Of a stretch of 28,381 nt of DNA, positions 1 to 7,581 are shown piece after piece. The stretch's first letter is position 1, and each line of letters opens with the position of its first letter. Source of the DNA: a virus. A program made the translations under genes and the position numbers. The notes under the pieces are model-generated. The model was given only the letters and a program-made list of their open reading frames with translations. It did no database searches and was not told the origin of the DNA. The stretch spans positions 1 to 28,381 of IMG/VR virus record IMGVR_UViG_3300027911_000053; one strand, given 5' to 3'.

Positions 1-2
1 CG

Positions 3-785
3 CCGACCGCGAGCGAGAATCGTCCGATAACACCGCAGCCGACATCGACGGAACAGGAGCCGGAATCAGCAACGACGACGGAGTCTTCCGAGCCCCGAAC
101 GAGTTCCGGTGATGACGGTGACGATGCCAGTCACCAAACGTTATCACCACCCATAATCTCGGCCCTCGACCGTCTCGCCCCTCACCGCGCCCGCACCGCG
201 TGGGCGTTGCAAAAAGCCGGTGTGGCGCCCGAGCGCATCGCGCAGCGTCTGCGTATCCCCGTTGAGCAAGTCCAGCAGGCCGTGGACGACATGGAAGCCG
301 CGAGACTCCAGATATCGTCCGACATCATCGACATGGCCGTGAACGCCGAAGTACTGACCGCCATGTATGGCGCGGGCCGTCGAATCCAAACCGCCATGCA
401 GGCGATGCGATGGACTGGTGACCTAGACAGTGAGGGCCGCCGTATCATGGAGCCCGACCACGCTGTCGCGCTAGACGCGATTACCGTGGCTGGTGATCTG
501 GTCGAGAAAGTCCGGCCCAAGAGTGGCGGCGGTGTGGCCGTAAACGTGGGAATCAACAACAACGGCAATAACGGGAACGGTGTTGGTACCGTCAAGACTT
601 TCGAGCAGCGTGTCCGCGAGAAGCGCGGTGTACTGCCTGAGGGTGATGTTAAGTTCTTGTCGGATGGTAAAGGCGAGGAAATCGTGGACGGCGATTTGAT
701 TGACGATGAAGACGACGAACTAGAAGACGACGAACTAGGCGACGGCACCAGCGATGCCGAAATCGAGGAAGCGGACAACCAATGA
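3..785 (+). CDS. Terminase small subunit-like protein, 5' end outside window
   Basis: The reading frame is open from the first bases of the window, so the true start lies upstream; 260 residues are visible. The visible N-terminus is a Pro/Ser/Thr/Glu-rich, probably disordered stretch. A helix-turn-helix-like segment follows around visible residues 62-95 (motif RIAQRLRIPVEQVQQAV), then a helical middle part. The last 35 residues are extremely acidic (IDDEDDELEDDEL). Small terminases recognise the packaging site on phage DNA and hand it to the large subunit. The assignment rests on the DNA-binding-like motif and on position: its TGA overlaps the ATG of TerL in an ATGA junction, which implies translational coupling. 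An internal TTG at 207 could give a 192-aa product, but coding-like sequence continues upstream of it. Another small DNA-binding protein is the main alternative. Confidence 0.6.
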   Translation, partial: PTASENRPITPQPTSTEQEPESATTTESSEPRTSSGDDGDDASHQTLSPPIISALDRLAPHRARTAWALQKAGVAPERIAQRLRIPVEQVQQAVDDMEAARLQISSDIIDMAVNAEVLTAMYGAGRRIQTAMQAMRWTGDLDSEGRRIMEPDHAVALDAITVAGDLVEKVRPKSGGGVAVNVGINNNGNNGNGVGTVKTFEQRVREKRGVLPEGDVKFLSDGKGEEIVDGDLIDDEDDELEDDELGDGTSDAEIEEADNQ

Positions 786-3034
786 GGGTACCGCGCAAAG
801 ACGATTCGCTGAACGACTATCTCGAAGTCCTCGACGAGAAGTTCATCCTAGCCCAGTCTAAATCTAAAACCGATTTAGAGGCGCTGCCCCGAGCGCTCGA
901 AATGCTGACCTCGGATGAGAACGAGTTTATCGACAACGAGGTCGCTAAGTGCGTAACCAACCGCCGTTACTTCATGGAGCAGTATTACGTGATCCGAGAC
1001 GAACGCGGTCGATTGCGTACGCTGTTCCCATGGTGGGACCATCAAATTCTCGTCTACGAGGCCGTCGAGGAGGAATGGCGCAAGAAGGGGTGTTGTCGTT
1101 TAATCGTGCTCAAGCCCCGTCAGGCGGGATCGACAACGTGGAACGCCGCGCTCATCTTTCACGCTACCATCTTCGTTCCGAACACGTATTCCATCGTCAT
1201 GGGGCAGGATGATCGCGTCTCGGATGAAATCTATCAGCGCATCATGGACGCCTATCACAACCTGCCGTGGTGGCTGCGCCCGGAGTTCTTGTCGAAACAG
1301 CAAGGCCGTCAAGTTATCTTCCAGCGCTCCGACGAGCTACAGCGCACTACCGACCCCGGTCTTGGCTCCACGCTTCACGTGTCCAACGCGCAAAAATCTA
1401 CGGGTGTCGCCATCGGACGCACCGTGCGTAACATTCTGGCGTCCGAAGTCAGCCGTTGGCCTGATGCTCAGATTTGGACCGCGGACATCAAACCCTCTCT
1501 CAACGCGCCTGACATGCTCGGCATTATCGAGTCCACGGCGTACGGTCGATCCGGTCTCTACTACAATATGTGGCGAGCGGCTGAAGCGGGTAAGTCCATC
1601 TGGCGTGCGCTGTTCATCCCCGTATACAAAGTACGCAAATACTCACTCCCCGTGTACAAGTCCGAGAACTTTGTGCTGACTTCCGACGAGCGCGCTCTGC
1701 GTCTCAACGTTAAGCGCAAAGAGAACTACACGATACCATTAGGGTTTTTCAAGTGGCGGCGGAACGAGATCGTCGAGACCATCAACGCCACCGGGTCGAG
1801 TGAATCCCATAAGGAGTCGTACCCGATCACGCCGAAAGAGGCGTTTATCTCATCCGGGTTCTGCGCGTTCCCTCGCAAGAAGCTCGACGAGCAGGAGCAG
1901 CAAAACTGCATCGATCCCATCGTCATCGGCGAGATCGAGTACACGGGTGCCGACACCCCTCCGGTACTGCGTCTGTCGCCTCCTACACCCGAGGACTTGA
2001 TGGACAAGCCCAAATACAACAAGCGCCTTTGGGTCTGGGAATACCCCGACGACAACGAGGCCGTCGAATACTATATCGGTGGCGACGTGTCCTCGGGTGA
2101 TGGACAAGACTATTCCGACATCACTGTATACAGGATTGGTTATGGCGTCGAACCAACCGTGCAAGTCGCCGAGTGGCACGGCCTGATTAACCCGTCGCAC
2201 TTGGCTAAAGTGGTTGCCGCTCTCGGTTATTGGTATCACACGGCGGAAGTCGCTATCGAGTACCAGATGGCGGGTGTCACTACCGGCAACGAGCTATTCA
2301 ACAACCTGGATTATCCGAACGTGTACCGTTGGCGCCACATGGATAAAGTATCCAATCAGGCCACTTTGCATGTGCACTGGATGACGAACCAGCGCACCCG
2401 TGAGGACATGATAAACCGCATGGGTGAGGCGTTGTGGGATGGCATGATTGTGATCCGCAATCTCCACACCATCGACGAAATGCGCGACTTCGGACGGTAC
2501 GAGGGCGAAATCAAGGCCGCCGGAATGGACAACAACGACGATGCGGCAATCGCGAATTGTATTGCGCTGTGCGCGTTACACCAGTCCGGCAAACGCCAAG
2601 AGTGGGCGGCGAGCGCTGGTATAGGCGAGGGGTCGAAGCACGCCCACTTGCTGCCGAAGACGCCACACTATTTCGCAATCTACAACCAGTTCGGACAGCA
2701 AATCCCGACCGACGAACCGCTCGCGAGCGAGGACGAGGGGCGGAAACTGATTGCGTTAATGGAAAAGAAACACAACGTCAAACTGTCCGACAAGTGGAAA
2801 GTGATTCCCATAGTTGTATCAAAAGCTAATACGTGTTACAGTTTGCTTTGGGATACTACTGGAGCGGAGCACGAGTTGGCTAAACTTCACGGGATGGAGG
2901 GTCGCGACATCATGCAATCCCCGGACGTGGTTGCCAACTACAAAAAGTTTATGCAGATTCGAGCCCGTGGAGGGGATGAACTGCCGGAGCCGGATGCAAA
3001 CGCTTGGTCGGACACGTCGGGAGAAGATTACTAG
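782..3034 (+). CDS. terL: Terminase large subunit (TerL), packaging ATPase and nuclease
   Basis: This 750-residue protein is the motor that pumps DNA into the prohead and cuts concatemers. The ATPase part has a terminase-type Walker A at residues 111-119 (KPRQAGSTT) and a Walker B-like strand ending in Glu222 (NILASE). The RNase H-like nuclease part shows three acidic sites in the right order: Asp435 in GGDVSSGDGQDYSD, Glu493 in AIEYQMAG and the Asp586/Asp587 pair in DNNDDAAIA. Gly434-Asp435 is the typical first nuclease strand. Around 135 residues follow the nuclease domain, more than usual; they include a lysine-rich segment and a hydrophobic strand near residues 676-690 and have no motif I recognise. 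The start ATG lies inside the TGA of the previous gene. The stop TAG shares its G with the GTG start of the following HNH gene. Confidence 0.93.
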   Translation: MRVPRKDDSLNDYLEVLDEKFILAQSKSKTDLEALPRALEMLTSDENEFIDNEVAKCVTNRRYFMEQYYVIRDERGRLRTLFPWWDHQILVYEAVEEEWRKKGCCRLIVLKPRQAGSTTWNAALIFHATIFVPNTYSIVMGQDDRVSDEIYQRIMDAYHNLPWWLRPEFLSKQQGRQVIFQRSDELQRTTDPGLGSTLHVSNAQKSTGVAIGRTVRNILASEVSRWPDAQIWTADIKPSLNAPDMLGIIESTAYGRSGLYYNMWRAAEAGKSIWRALFIPVYKVRKYSLPVYKSENFVLTSDERALRLNVKRKENYTIPLGFFKWRRNEIVETINATGSSESHKESYPITPKEAFISSGFCAFPRKKLDEQEQQNCIDPIVIGEIEYTGADTPPVLRLSPPTPEDLMDKPKYNKRLWVWEYPDDNEAVEYYIGGDVSSGDGQDYSDITVYRIGYGVEPTVQVAEWHGLINPSHLAKVVAALGYWYHTAEVAIEYQMAGVTTGNELFNNLDYPNVYRWRHMDKVSNQATLHVHWMTNQRTREDMINRMGEALWDGMIVIRNLHTIDEMRDFGRYEGEIKAAGMDNNDDAAIANCIALCALHQSGKRQEWAASAGIGEGSKHAHLLPKTPHYFAIYNQFGQQIPTDEPLASEDEGRKLIALMEKKHNVKLSDKWKVIPIVVSKANTCYSLLWDTTGAEHELAKLHGMEGRDIMQSPDVVANYKKFMQIRARGGDELPEPDANAWSDTSGEDY

Positions 3035-3912
3035 TGCCACCACTTATCGACATTACTGGTAAGAGGTTCGGCAGGCTGAAAGTACTAGGCTTGGCAAGCC
3101 GGGATCACGGGTACGTTTTGTGGTTGTGCCGATGCCATTGCGGTAAAGAGTTAAAGGTGTCAACCTCATCATTGCGGACGGGGAACACAAGAAGCTGCGG
3201 ATGCCTGTCCAGAGAAACATCTTCCGAATTGTGTAAAAAGCGTGCTAAAGATATGCGTATAGGTTCCCGATTCGGCCATCTTGTGGTCATCGGTAAATCG
3301 CGTAAAAAATTGTACTCACACGGGACTTGCTGGTTGTGTCGTTGCGATTGCGGTAAACGCATTGTGTGTTGGGGCACGCGATTGCGTAACGGCAACCACA
3401 AGCACTGTGGCTGTAAGACTTTTGGTAATCTGTCGAAGGCACGCAAGACCCATGGGCTGTCCTATTCACCCGTGTATCGTGTGTGGAAGGGTATGCTGAG
3501 TCGTTGCTATTACGCCAAAAGTGATAGCTATGCCGATTACGGCGGTCGGGGGATTACGGTTTGCCGGGAATGGAGGAATCATCCCGAGAAATTCGTTGCA
3601 TGGTCTGAGTCCCACGGATACCGTAAGGGTCTGTCTATTGACAGGATTGATAACGACGGCAACTATAGCCCAAGTAATTGCCGATGGATTACGAAGATTT
3701 GGCAAGGCAGAAACCAGAGATCGAATCATGTGTTGACTTGGAAAGGTAAAAGTAAGACCATTGCGGAATGGGCTGATATCACTGGAATTAGATATCACAC
3801 CATCAGCAAACGGGTTCTAAAATACAAGTGGAGTGTTGAAGATGCACTCACGGAGGAACCCAGTAGAAACGCTTGGAGACGCCCAGAAGGGCGCAAGAAG
3901 GGGCAGCAATAA
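3034..3912 (+). CDS. Free-standing HNH homing endonuclease with duplicated zinc knuckles
   Basis: This 292-residue protein starts at GTG 3034, whose G is the last base of the TerL stop; a GGGAGA site lies 9 nt upstream. The upstream TTG at 3004 is less likely because it lies inside TerL. The N-terminus (DITGKRFGRLKVLG) is typical of phage HNH proteins. Two cysteine knuckles repeat: C34-x-C36...C55-x-C57 and C104-x-C106...C125-x-C127. The catalytic region contains YGGRGI (169-174), VCREW and SIDRIDNDGNYSPSNCRW (201-218), the signature of the AP2-like HNH family. A C-terminal DNA-reading helix follows (TIAEWADITGIRYHTISKRV). Such enzymes cut cognate alleles lacking the gene and spread by repair. 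Its base composition looks more AT-rich than TerL, which fits acquisition. It has no obvious role in virion assembly. Confidence 0.88.
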   Translation: MPPLIDITGKRFGRLKVLGLASRDHGYVLWLCRCHCGKELKVSTSSLRTGNTRSCGCLSRETSSELCKKRAKDMRIGSRFGHLVVIGKSRKKLYSHGTCWLCRCDCGKRIVCWGTRLRNGNHKHCGCKTFGNLSKARKTHGLSYSPVYRVWKGMLSRCYYAKSDSYADYGGRGITVCREWRNHPEKFVAWSESHGYRKGLSIDRIDNDGNYSPSNCRWITKIWQGRNQRSNHVLTWKGKSKTIAEWADITGIRYHTISKRVLKYKWSVEDALTEEPSRNAWRRPEGRKKGQQ

Positions 3913-3914
3913 AT

Positions 3915-4430
3915 ATGCCATCGCTGACGCCAGAGCTTGACCAGAATCTTGCCTACGTTTTCTGCCCGCATTGTAGGCAGCAAGGTACGCCGAACACGCC
4001 GCTGACACGCGACGGCACGGGAGCGATCAAGTGTCAATTCGGGCACGGGCCGTTCGACGGCAACAGTCTGGTTGCGACTGGTGCAGAAATGGTGAAGTCG
4101 AGCACACTGTATACCGAGCAGCCCACGATCACGGACGTGAAATGGCCGATTTGGGTGAACCCGGAAATCAAGACCAAGCTGGAACGCAAATTCGCCGGAC
4201 GCCACATGGTGACGATTGCGACGTTTCTGGCCGCGTTGTCCGACGACTCCATTGTGTTAATTACCGGCGAACAGGCCATGGAGCTGAGAAAACTTGGCGT
4301 CAAGAACGGAGCCGAGATGCTGGCGGTAGTCAAGTCCGCGAAGGAAACCGAGTCTCAGCTTCAGGACGCCAACAAGACCATTGAGCGGTTCATGACCATG
4401 GTGCACGCCGCCGGGGTGCCGGGGGCGTAG
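3915..4430 (+). CDS. Zinc-ribbon protein of unknown function
   Basis: This 171-residue protein uses ATG 3915, two bases after the HNH stop, with a weak AAGGGG site 11 nt upstream; the in-frame TTG at 3873 lies inside the previous gene and is rejected. Near the N-terminus is a metal-binding pattern, C17-P-H-C20 and C40-x3-H44, resembling a small zinc ribbon. The middle is a mixed hydrophobic/charged region. The C-terminal 40 residues (VVKSAKETESQLQDANKTIERF) look like a short coiled coil. No family is recognised with confidence. Its place between TerL and portal suggests a packaging or head-assembly accessory role, but that is inference from position only. Confidence 0.78.
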   Translation: MPSLTPELDQNLAYVFCPHCRQQGTPNTPLTRDGTGAIKCQFGHGPFDGNSLVATGAEMVKSSTLYTEQPTITDVKWPIWVNPEIKTKLERKFAGRHMVTIATFLAALSDDSIVLITGEQAMELRKLGVKNGAEMLAVVKSAKETESQLQDANKTIERFMTMVHAAGVPGA

Positions 4431-4449
4431 CCGAGAACGTGTCACGTTA

Positions 4450-4477
4450 TTGACCTTCCCCCGTTCTGTGCTATCTT
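4450..4477 (+). promoter_or_regulatory. Candidate sigma70-type promoter before the portal gene
   Basis: TTGACC (4450-4455) and TATCTT (4472-4477) are separated by 16 bp and lie 15-42 bp before the portal ATG, in a 61-bp gap between genes. The -35 matches consensus at five of six positions and the -10 at four. There is no direct evidence of use, and readthrough from upstream would also supply transcription. Confidence 0.35.
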
Positions 4478-4491
4478 TGTCCTGAGTCGCC

Positions 4492-6384
4492 ATGGCTACG
4501 AGTCTAACGCTCCCGGATATTAGCAACGACCAGTCGCAACTACCCGAACCACCTCCTACCCCCGCTGGTCTGTCCGAAGCCCAAGCGCAAAGGTTGGAGA
4601 ACGATATCCTCGCGTATACGGACAAGCTGTTCGAGTCCGCGACCCAAGACCGAGAATTCGAATCGTCCGTCAAGTCAACGTTCCGCGCCATCGACGCCTT
4701 GGACGGCCGCATGTGGGGGCCGAGCGCGAGACGTGGCCGCAACCGTCCCGTACTCCCCAAAACTGAGCGCCTCTTCTGGGACGGCGTCGGACTGCTGACG
4801 GATCTCGCTATCGACTTTCAAGTCCGGATGTGGAATCACCTCAACGACTACTCGGACTTCGAAAAACTCCTGAACTCGCTCATCACGCACTGGGTTCAGA
4901 AAAACGGTTACGAGGACAACCAGTACGACGTGATCTTGTACGGCATCTTACACACTGGCCCCGCAAAGATACAATGGAAATCCAGCCTCAACGGCGGACT
5001 CGGCGACGTAGACATGGTGCCGATCGCACCGTGGCAATACGCGACAATCGGCAGCGGTGGCAAGACCCAAGACTCCGAGTGCATCATATATTTCCCTGTC
5101 GTCACCAAAGAATCTCTCATCCGTACGTACGGTCAGACTGCGCGCCGCGTCCAGTGTGATTCGGACTTCTCGGGTGGCGCTTTGCAAGGTCAGTTCAGCC
5201 GTCCGTCTGGCATCAACTCGACGCAATGGGCCGGGATGGCGCAAACCCTAAAGACCGCGCTGGGGATTAAGAAAAACATATCCTCGGACGACACGCCGTT
5301 TCCGATGGCGTTGAAGCGTGAATTCTGGTTGAACGACGATGGTGTCAATGACAGGAGTTACACGGTTACCGTCGGGCCGTCGGACGCCAAGGGGAACCCA
5401 CGTGTGAATTGGGCGTACCGCGTTGAGCCTGGTGAGCGGCTATACCCGCGAGGTCGCGTCATCATCACCGCCGGCGGCTGCGTGCTCGAAGACCAGCCCA
5501 ATCCATACTGGCACGCGATGAAACCGTTTCCCGTGTATCGTCCTCTGCGCGTGCCGTGGAAAATGTTAGGGCAGTCGAGTATACGCCCGTGGATGCAGAT
5601 GAACAGCATCATCAACCGCGTCCTCGGCGGAATGCAGGATTATCTGGATGCCGTCATCGAACCGACACTCGTTGGGCCGAAAGGTGCCATGCCCGCCGCA
5701 GACTGGGATGCGCTGGACGCTGGTGCATCGGGCGGCAAAATCAAGTACAACAACAACGCGCCGAAACCGCCCGAGTTCATGAAGAAGGCCGAGTTCCCGA
5801 TAGCAGCGGCACAACAGTTCATCGACAAGGTTGACCGCGAGCTTGACATGAACAGCGGCTCGTCTGCAATCCAGCAAGCCATGAGCAAGAAGCAAGTCCC
5901 CGGATCGGACTCGCTCGACACGATTCTCAATTCGCGCTCGCTGCCGATTCGTGTCAAGTCTCGTGCGCTGGCTTCGTTCGCGGAAGAGGGCGGTGCCATG
6001 GTGATCGCCGACATGTTGCAGTTTTATTCGGTTAGTCACAGAGTCAACATTCTGGGCGCAAAGGGATTTTCGAGTTCGGATTTCACCCCGATTTACGGAA
6101 GCGGTCTTCCATCTGGGATGAAACCGGAAGAGTACGTGCGCCAGTTTAGCGGTACTGTAAAAAGGGACACGATACTGGAATCACAGAAAGAGGCCAAGAA
6201 GCAAACAGCGTTGGTACTCGCGAAAATGGGGAAACTGTCCGACCGTAATCTGTTTAGGATTCTCGACGACTCGTTCGATTTTGAAAGCAACCGCCGCGAT
6301 CTGCTTGCCGAGGCCAAGGACAAGATTCTGGTGGCGGCGGCAGCGGCGGCAGTTCAGGGGAAAGGGCAGCACAAAAAAGGCTAG
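4492..6384 (+). CDS. Portal (head-tail connector) protein
   Basis: This 630-residue protein starts at ATG 4492. Portal dodecamers sit at one capsid vertex, dock TerL and form the DNA channel. Support comes from size, from position after TerL, and from the sequence pattern: a helical N-terminal region, a beta-rich wing region around residues 150-330 (APWQYATIGSGG, REFWLNDDGV, GRVIITAGG), then a helical stem and clip region with SIRPWMQMNSIINRVLGGMQDYLD (about 362-386) and a long Ala-rich C-terminal helix. Asymmetric residues such as KIKYNNNAPKPPEF resemble the loops of podovirus portals. I do not see a classical short catalytic motif, as expected. No protease domain is fused. The stop overlaps the stop of the convergent HNH gene by 4 nt, leaving no room for a terminator. 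Confidence 0.82.
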   Translation: MATSLTLPDISNDQSQLPEPPPTPAGLSEAQAQRLENDILAYTDKLFESATQDREFESSVKSTFRAIDALDGRMWGPSARRGRNRPVLPKTERLFWDGVGLLTDLAIDFQVRMWNHLNDYSDFEKLLNSLITHWVQKNGYEDNQYDVILYGILHTGPAKIQWKSSLNGGLGDVDMVPIAPWQYATIGSGGKTQDSECIIYFPVVTKESLIRTYGQTARRVQCDSDFSGGALQGQFSRPSGINSTQWAGMAQTLKTALGIKKNISSDDTPFPMALKREFWLNDDGVNDRSYTVTVGPSDAKGNPRVNWAYRVEPGERLYPRGRVIITAGGCVLEDQPNPYWHAMKPFPVYRPLRVPWKMLGQSSIRPWMQMNSIINRVLGGMQDYLDAVIEPTLVGPKGAMPAADWDALDAGASGGKIKYNNNAPKPPEFMKKAEFPIAAAQQFIDKVDRELDMNSGSSAIQQAMSKKQVPGSDSLDTILNSRSLPIRVKSRALASFAEEGGAMVIADMLQFYSVSHRVNILGAKGFSSSDFTPIYGSGLPSGMKPEEYVRQFSGTVKRDTILESQKEAKKQTALVLAKMGKLSDRNLFRILDDSFDFESNRRDLLAEAKDKILVAAAAAAVQGKGQHKKG

Positions 6385-6878
6385 ACAACGTGCTTCCATG
6401 ATTTACCGCTGCGGGCCATGCAGATCGCTGCCTGACTAACGCCGAATACGGCTGCGAGTTCTCTAATCTTTAAGCCCTTTAGACTCCGTATCTGTTTCAC
6501 TTTTTCCTCATTTAGTTTGGACATGGGCTGTCGTGACCCGTGCACGTTTCGACCGGCATCAATTGCATCCTGCATGTTCTGTTGGTGTGTGCCTATCGAT
6601 AGGTGCTTCGGGTTTACGCACGGCGGGTTGTGACAACTGTGACGAACTTCCAGTCCTTTCGGCACCTCACGGCCATTGAATAATTCCCAAGCCGCGATAC
6701 TTGCGTGCTGCCTTCTGCCGTTCTTCGTCACTCTTCCGTATCCGGTTCCGTTTACGTAACCGGGGCCATCCTGATTAAACGTAAACGGTATACAATCGTC
6801 GGTCTGTGTCCTAATTAGTTCAACGAGAGTCTTGAGTGCATCTCCGGGAGCGTTTACTTTACGTGGGGTATCCCACAA
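6381..6878 (-). CDS. HNH homing endonuclease, last gene of a minus-strand cassette
   Basis: This 165-residue protein runs against the surrounding late operon. It has the classical phage HNH order: NGTGYGRV (43-50), HASIAAWELFNGREVPKGLEV (58-78) and the active site with H80, C82, H83, N84, C87, N89 and H92 in HSCHNPPCVNPKHL, followed by GTHQQNMQDA. The C-terminus (LNEEKVKQIRSLKGLKIREL, then FGVSQAAI) is a helix-turn-helix used for target binding. All key residues are present, so the enzyme looks active. The start is TTG 6878, inside the end of the upstream 77-aa gene (25-nt overlap); AAGGA lies 12 nt upstream. The stop overlaps the portal stop tail to tail. The insertion point immediately behind the portal suggests the portal 3' end or the flank as homing site (inference). 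Confidence 0.88.
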   Translation of the reverse strand: MWDTPRKVNAPGDALKTLVELIRTQTDDCIPFTFNQDGPGYVNGTGYGRVTKNGRRQHASIAAWELFNGREVPKGLEVRHSCHNPPCVNPKHLSIGTHQQNMQDAIDAGRNVHGSRQPMSKLNEEKVKQIRSLKGLKIRELAAVFGVSQAAICMARSGKSWKHVV

Positions 6879-7087
6879 AGGGGTGGAGCATCCTTGACAG
6901 AACGCGGCCTCTTACTCATTCCCTTCTGTCTCCACACGTTTCCGCAACGTAGACAAGTTAGAATCGGGCGGGGGTCGATCTCTGGCTTACGCGATTCTAT
7001 GTAGGCTTTACCATAGCAGGCGCGACACAGACCTCGACCCACTTTTCGCTCGTTGTGATTACACGGTTCGGGCCACTCGAAGCTCAT
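6854..7087 (-). CDS. Small zinc-finger protein of the HNH cassette
   Basis: A 77-residue protein. The first half has C9-x-H11...C21-x2-C24 within a G-L-C-R-x-C-Y context, a small zinc finger often found alone or in front of phage HNH nucleases. The second half has C45-x2-C48 and C71, a possible second, incomplete metal site. It starts at ATG 7087, which overlaps the TGA of the preceding 51-aa gene in an ATGA junction. It ends 25 nt inside the HNH gene. This tight packing argues that the three are translated as a unit and that this protein assists DNA recognition or regulation of the endonuclease; the function is inferred. Confidence 0.72.
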   Translation of the reverse strand: MSFEWPEPCNHNERKVGRGLCRACYGKAYIESRKPEIDPRPILTCLRCGNVWRQKGMSKRPRSVKDAPPLCGIPHVK

Positions 7088-7239
7088 CGGTTCGCCTTCG
7101 GTAATGGTCGTACTCTCGGTTTATTCCAGTAGCGCGATTTACATTTCGGGCACTGCATCGGCTCGGTCTTGAGAACTCTTCTACACCACGTGTGCTGGCA
7201 TCGATTACATTTCAACTCGTACGGTATCGGCGTTTTCAT
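7084..7239 (-). CDS. 51-aa zinc-ribbon protein, first gene of the HNH cassette
   Basis: A short gene of 51 codons. The protein has a compact four-cysteine ribbon, C11-x2-C14 and C30-P-x-C33, followed by a basic tail (SRYWNKPRVRPLPKANR). The pattern C-x2-C, an H/T-W dipeptide, C-P-x-C and then W-N-K-P-R is that of a small zinc-ribbon family common in phages and mobile elements, usually beside nucleases; I recognise it by pattern only. The ATG has a near-perfect extended -10 element 6 nt upstream and almost no 5' untranslated region, so its mRNA is probably leaderless. It overlaps the next gene by ATGA. Confidence 0.8.
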   Translation of the reverse strand: MKTPIPYELKCNRCQHTWCRRVLKTEPMQCPKCKSRYWNKPRVRPLPKANR

Positions 7240-7254
7240 GTGCCTATTATATCA
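7240..7254 (-). promoter_or_regulatory. Extended -10 promoter giving a leaderless mRNA
   Basis: Read on the minus strand the sequence is TGATATAATAGGCACATG. TATAAT (7251-7246) is a perfect -10 preceded by the TGN extension (7254-7252). Six bases separate the hexamer from the ATG at 7239, so the usual start point (seventh base after the hexamer) is the A of the ATG. No good -35 hexamer is present at 16-18 bp spacing, which is normal for extended -10 promoters. Confidence 0.62.
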
Positions 7255-7259
7255 CTATC

Positions 7260-7275
7260 ATCGTCAATTGACGAT
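7260..7275. promoter_or_regulatory. Perfect 16-bp palindrome, candidate operator
   Basis: ATCGTCAATTGACGAT equals its own reverse complement over all 16 bases and has no spacer, which favours a dimeric protein-binding site over an RNA hairpin. It begins 8 bp upstream of the extended -10 and covers the -35 position of the minus-strand cassette, so a bound protein would block RNA polymerase. It also contains TTGACG on both strands. The binding protein is unknown; one of the small zinc proteins would be an obvious autoregulator. Confidence 0.5.
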
Positions 7276-7455
7276 TTTTACCACTTCAGCACATAGCCAT
7301 TTCCAGCGTTTCAATTTATCCCGCACGGTGTGCTATTACTCCTCTTGAGAGAAGACAGCACGACAGAACGACTTGCCGCGCTTAATCTTTCAGGGAGCGG
7401 AGAGATCACCCTCTGCCAAGGAACTAGAATCCTAAACTTGAAAGGAGACCTGCTC

Positions 7456-7515
7456 ATGGCCCGACGCAAAGGACGCGGCAAGAAACGTCATGGCGGCCGC
7501 AAGGGCAAGCGGTAG
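7456..7515 (+). CDS. 19-aa highly basic peptide
   Basis: The peptide MARRKGRGKKRHGGRKGKR has 11 Lys/Arg and one His in 19 residues and is otherwise mostly glycine. The start ATG 7456 is set by AAAGGAG at 7441-7447, 8 nt upstream, one of the best ribosome sites of the window. The same frame is open back to a GTG at 7330, but that extension has no ribosome site and an unlikely composition. Such a peptide should bind nucleic acid or acidic protein surfaces. It is the first gene of the head-gene block on this strand after the minus-strand cassette. A role in DNA condensation, packaging or capsid assembly is speculation. Confidence 0.6.
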   Translation: MARRKGRGKKRHGGRKGKR

Positions 7516-7551
7516 TATTCGCTTTCCTAAGTCACCCGCACGAAATTCCAC

Positions 7552-7581
7552 GGGGGTGAGTGGCTGATCCCGCTCACCTCC
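7552..7581 (+). other. Strong RNA hairpin between two small genes
   Basis: GGGGGTGAGTGG (7552-7563) pairs with CCGCTCACCTCC (7570-7581): 12 bp including two G-U pairs, around a 6-nt loop. No T-run follows, so it is not a standard intrinsic terminator. It may protect or process the mRNA or uncouple the 19-aa peptide from the gene that starts at 7620. Confidence 0.45.

Noticed and set aside
182-778. Long minus-strand frame with a poly-serine run opposite the terminase small subunit
   Set aside because: It is the shadow of the acidic Asp/Glu codons of the + strand gene and has no ribosome site or sensible composition.
782-3034. Intein or intron in the terminase large subunit to explain its length
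   Set aside because: The ATPase and nuclease motifs are in one frame with normal spacing and no intein splicing motifs; the extra length is at the C-terminus.
7331-7339. TGCTATTAC as an extended -10 for the + strand head genes
   Set aside because: Only four of six -10 positions match and no -35 is visible at a suitable distance; not strong enough to call.
7380-7440. tRNA-like or small-RNA structure in the gap before the basic peptide
   Set aside because: Only short unrelated stems (AGGA/TCCT, GCGGAG/CTCTGC) are present; no T-loop consensus and no cloverleaf.
7330-7455. Extension of the 19-aa peptide back to GTG 7330
   Set aside because: No ribosome site before 7330, unlikely leucine-run start, and a perfect site directly before ATG 7456.
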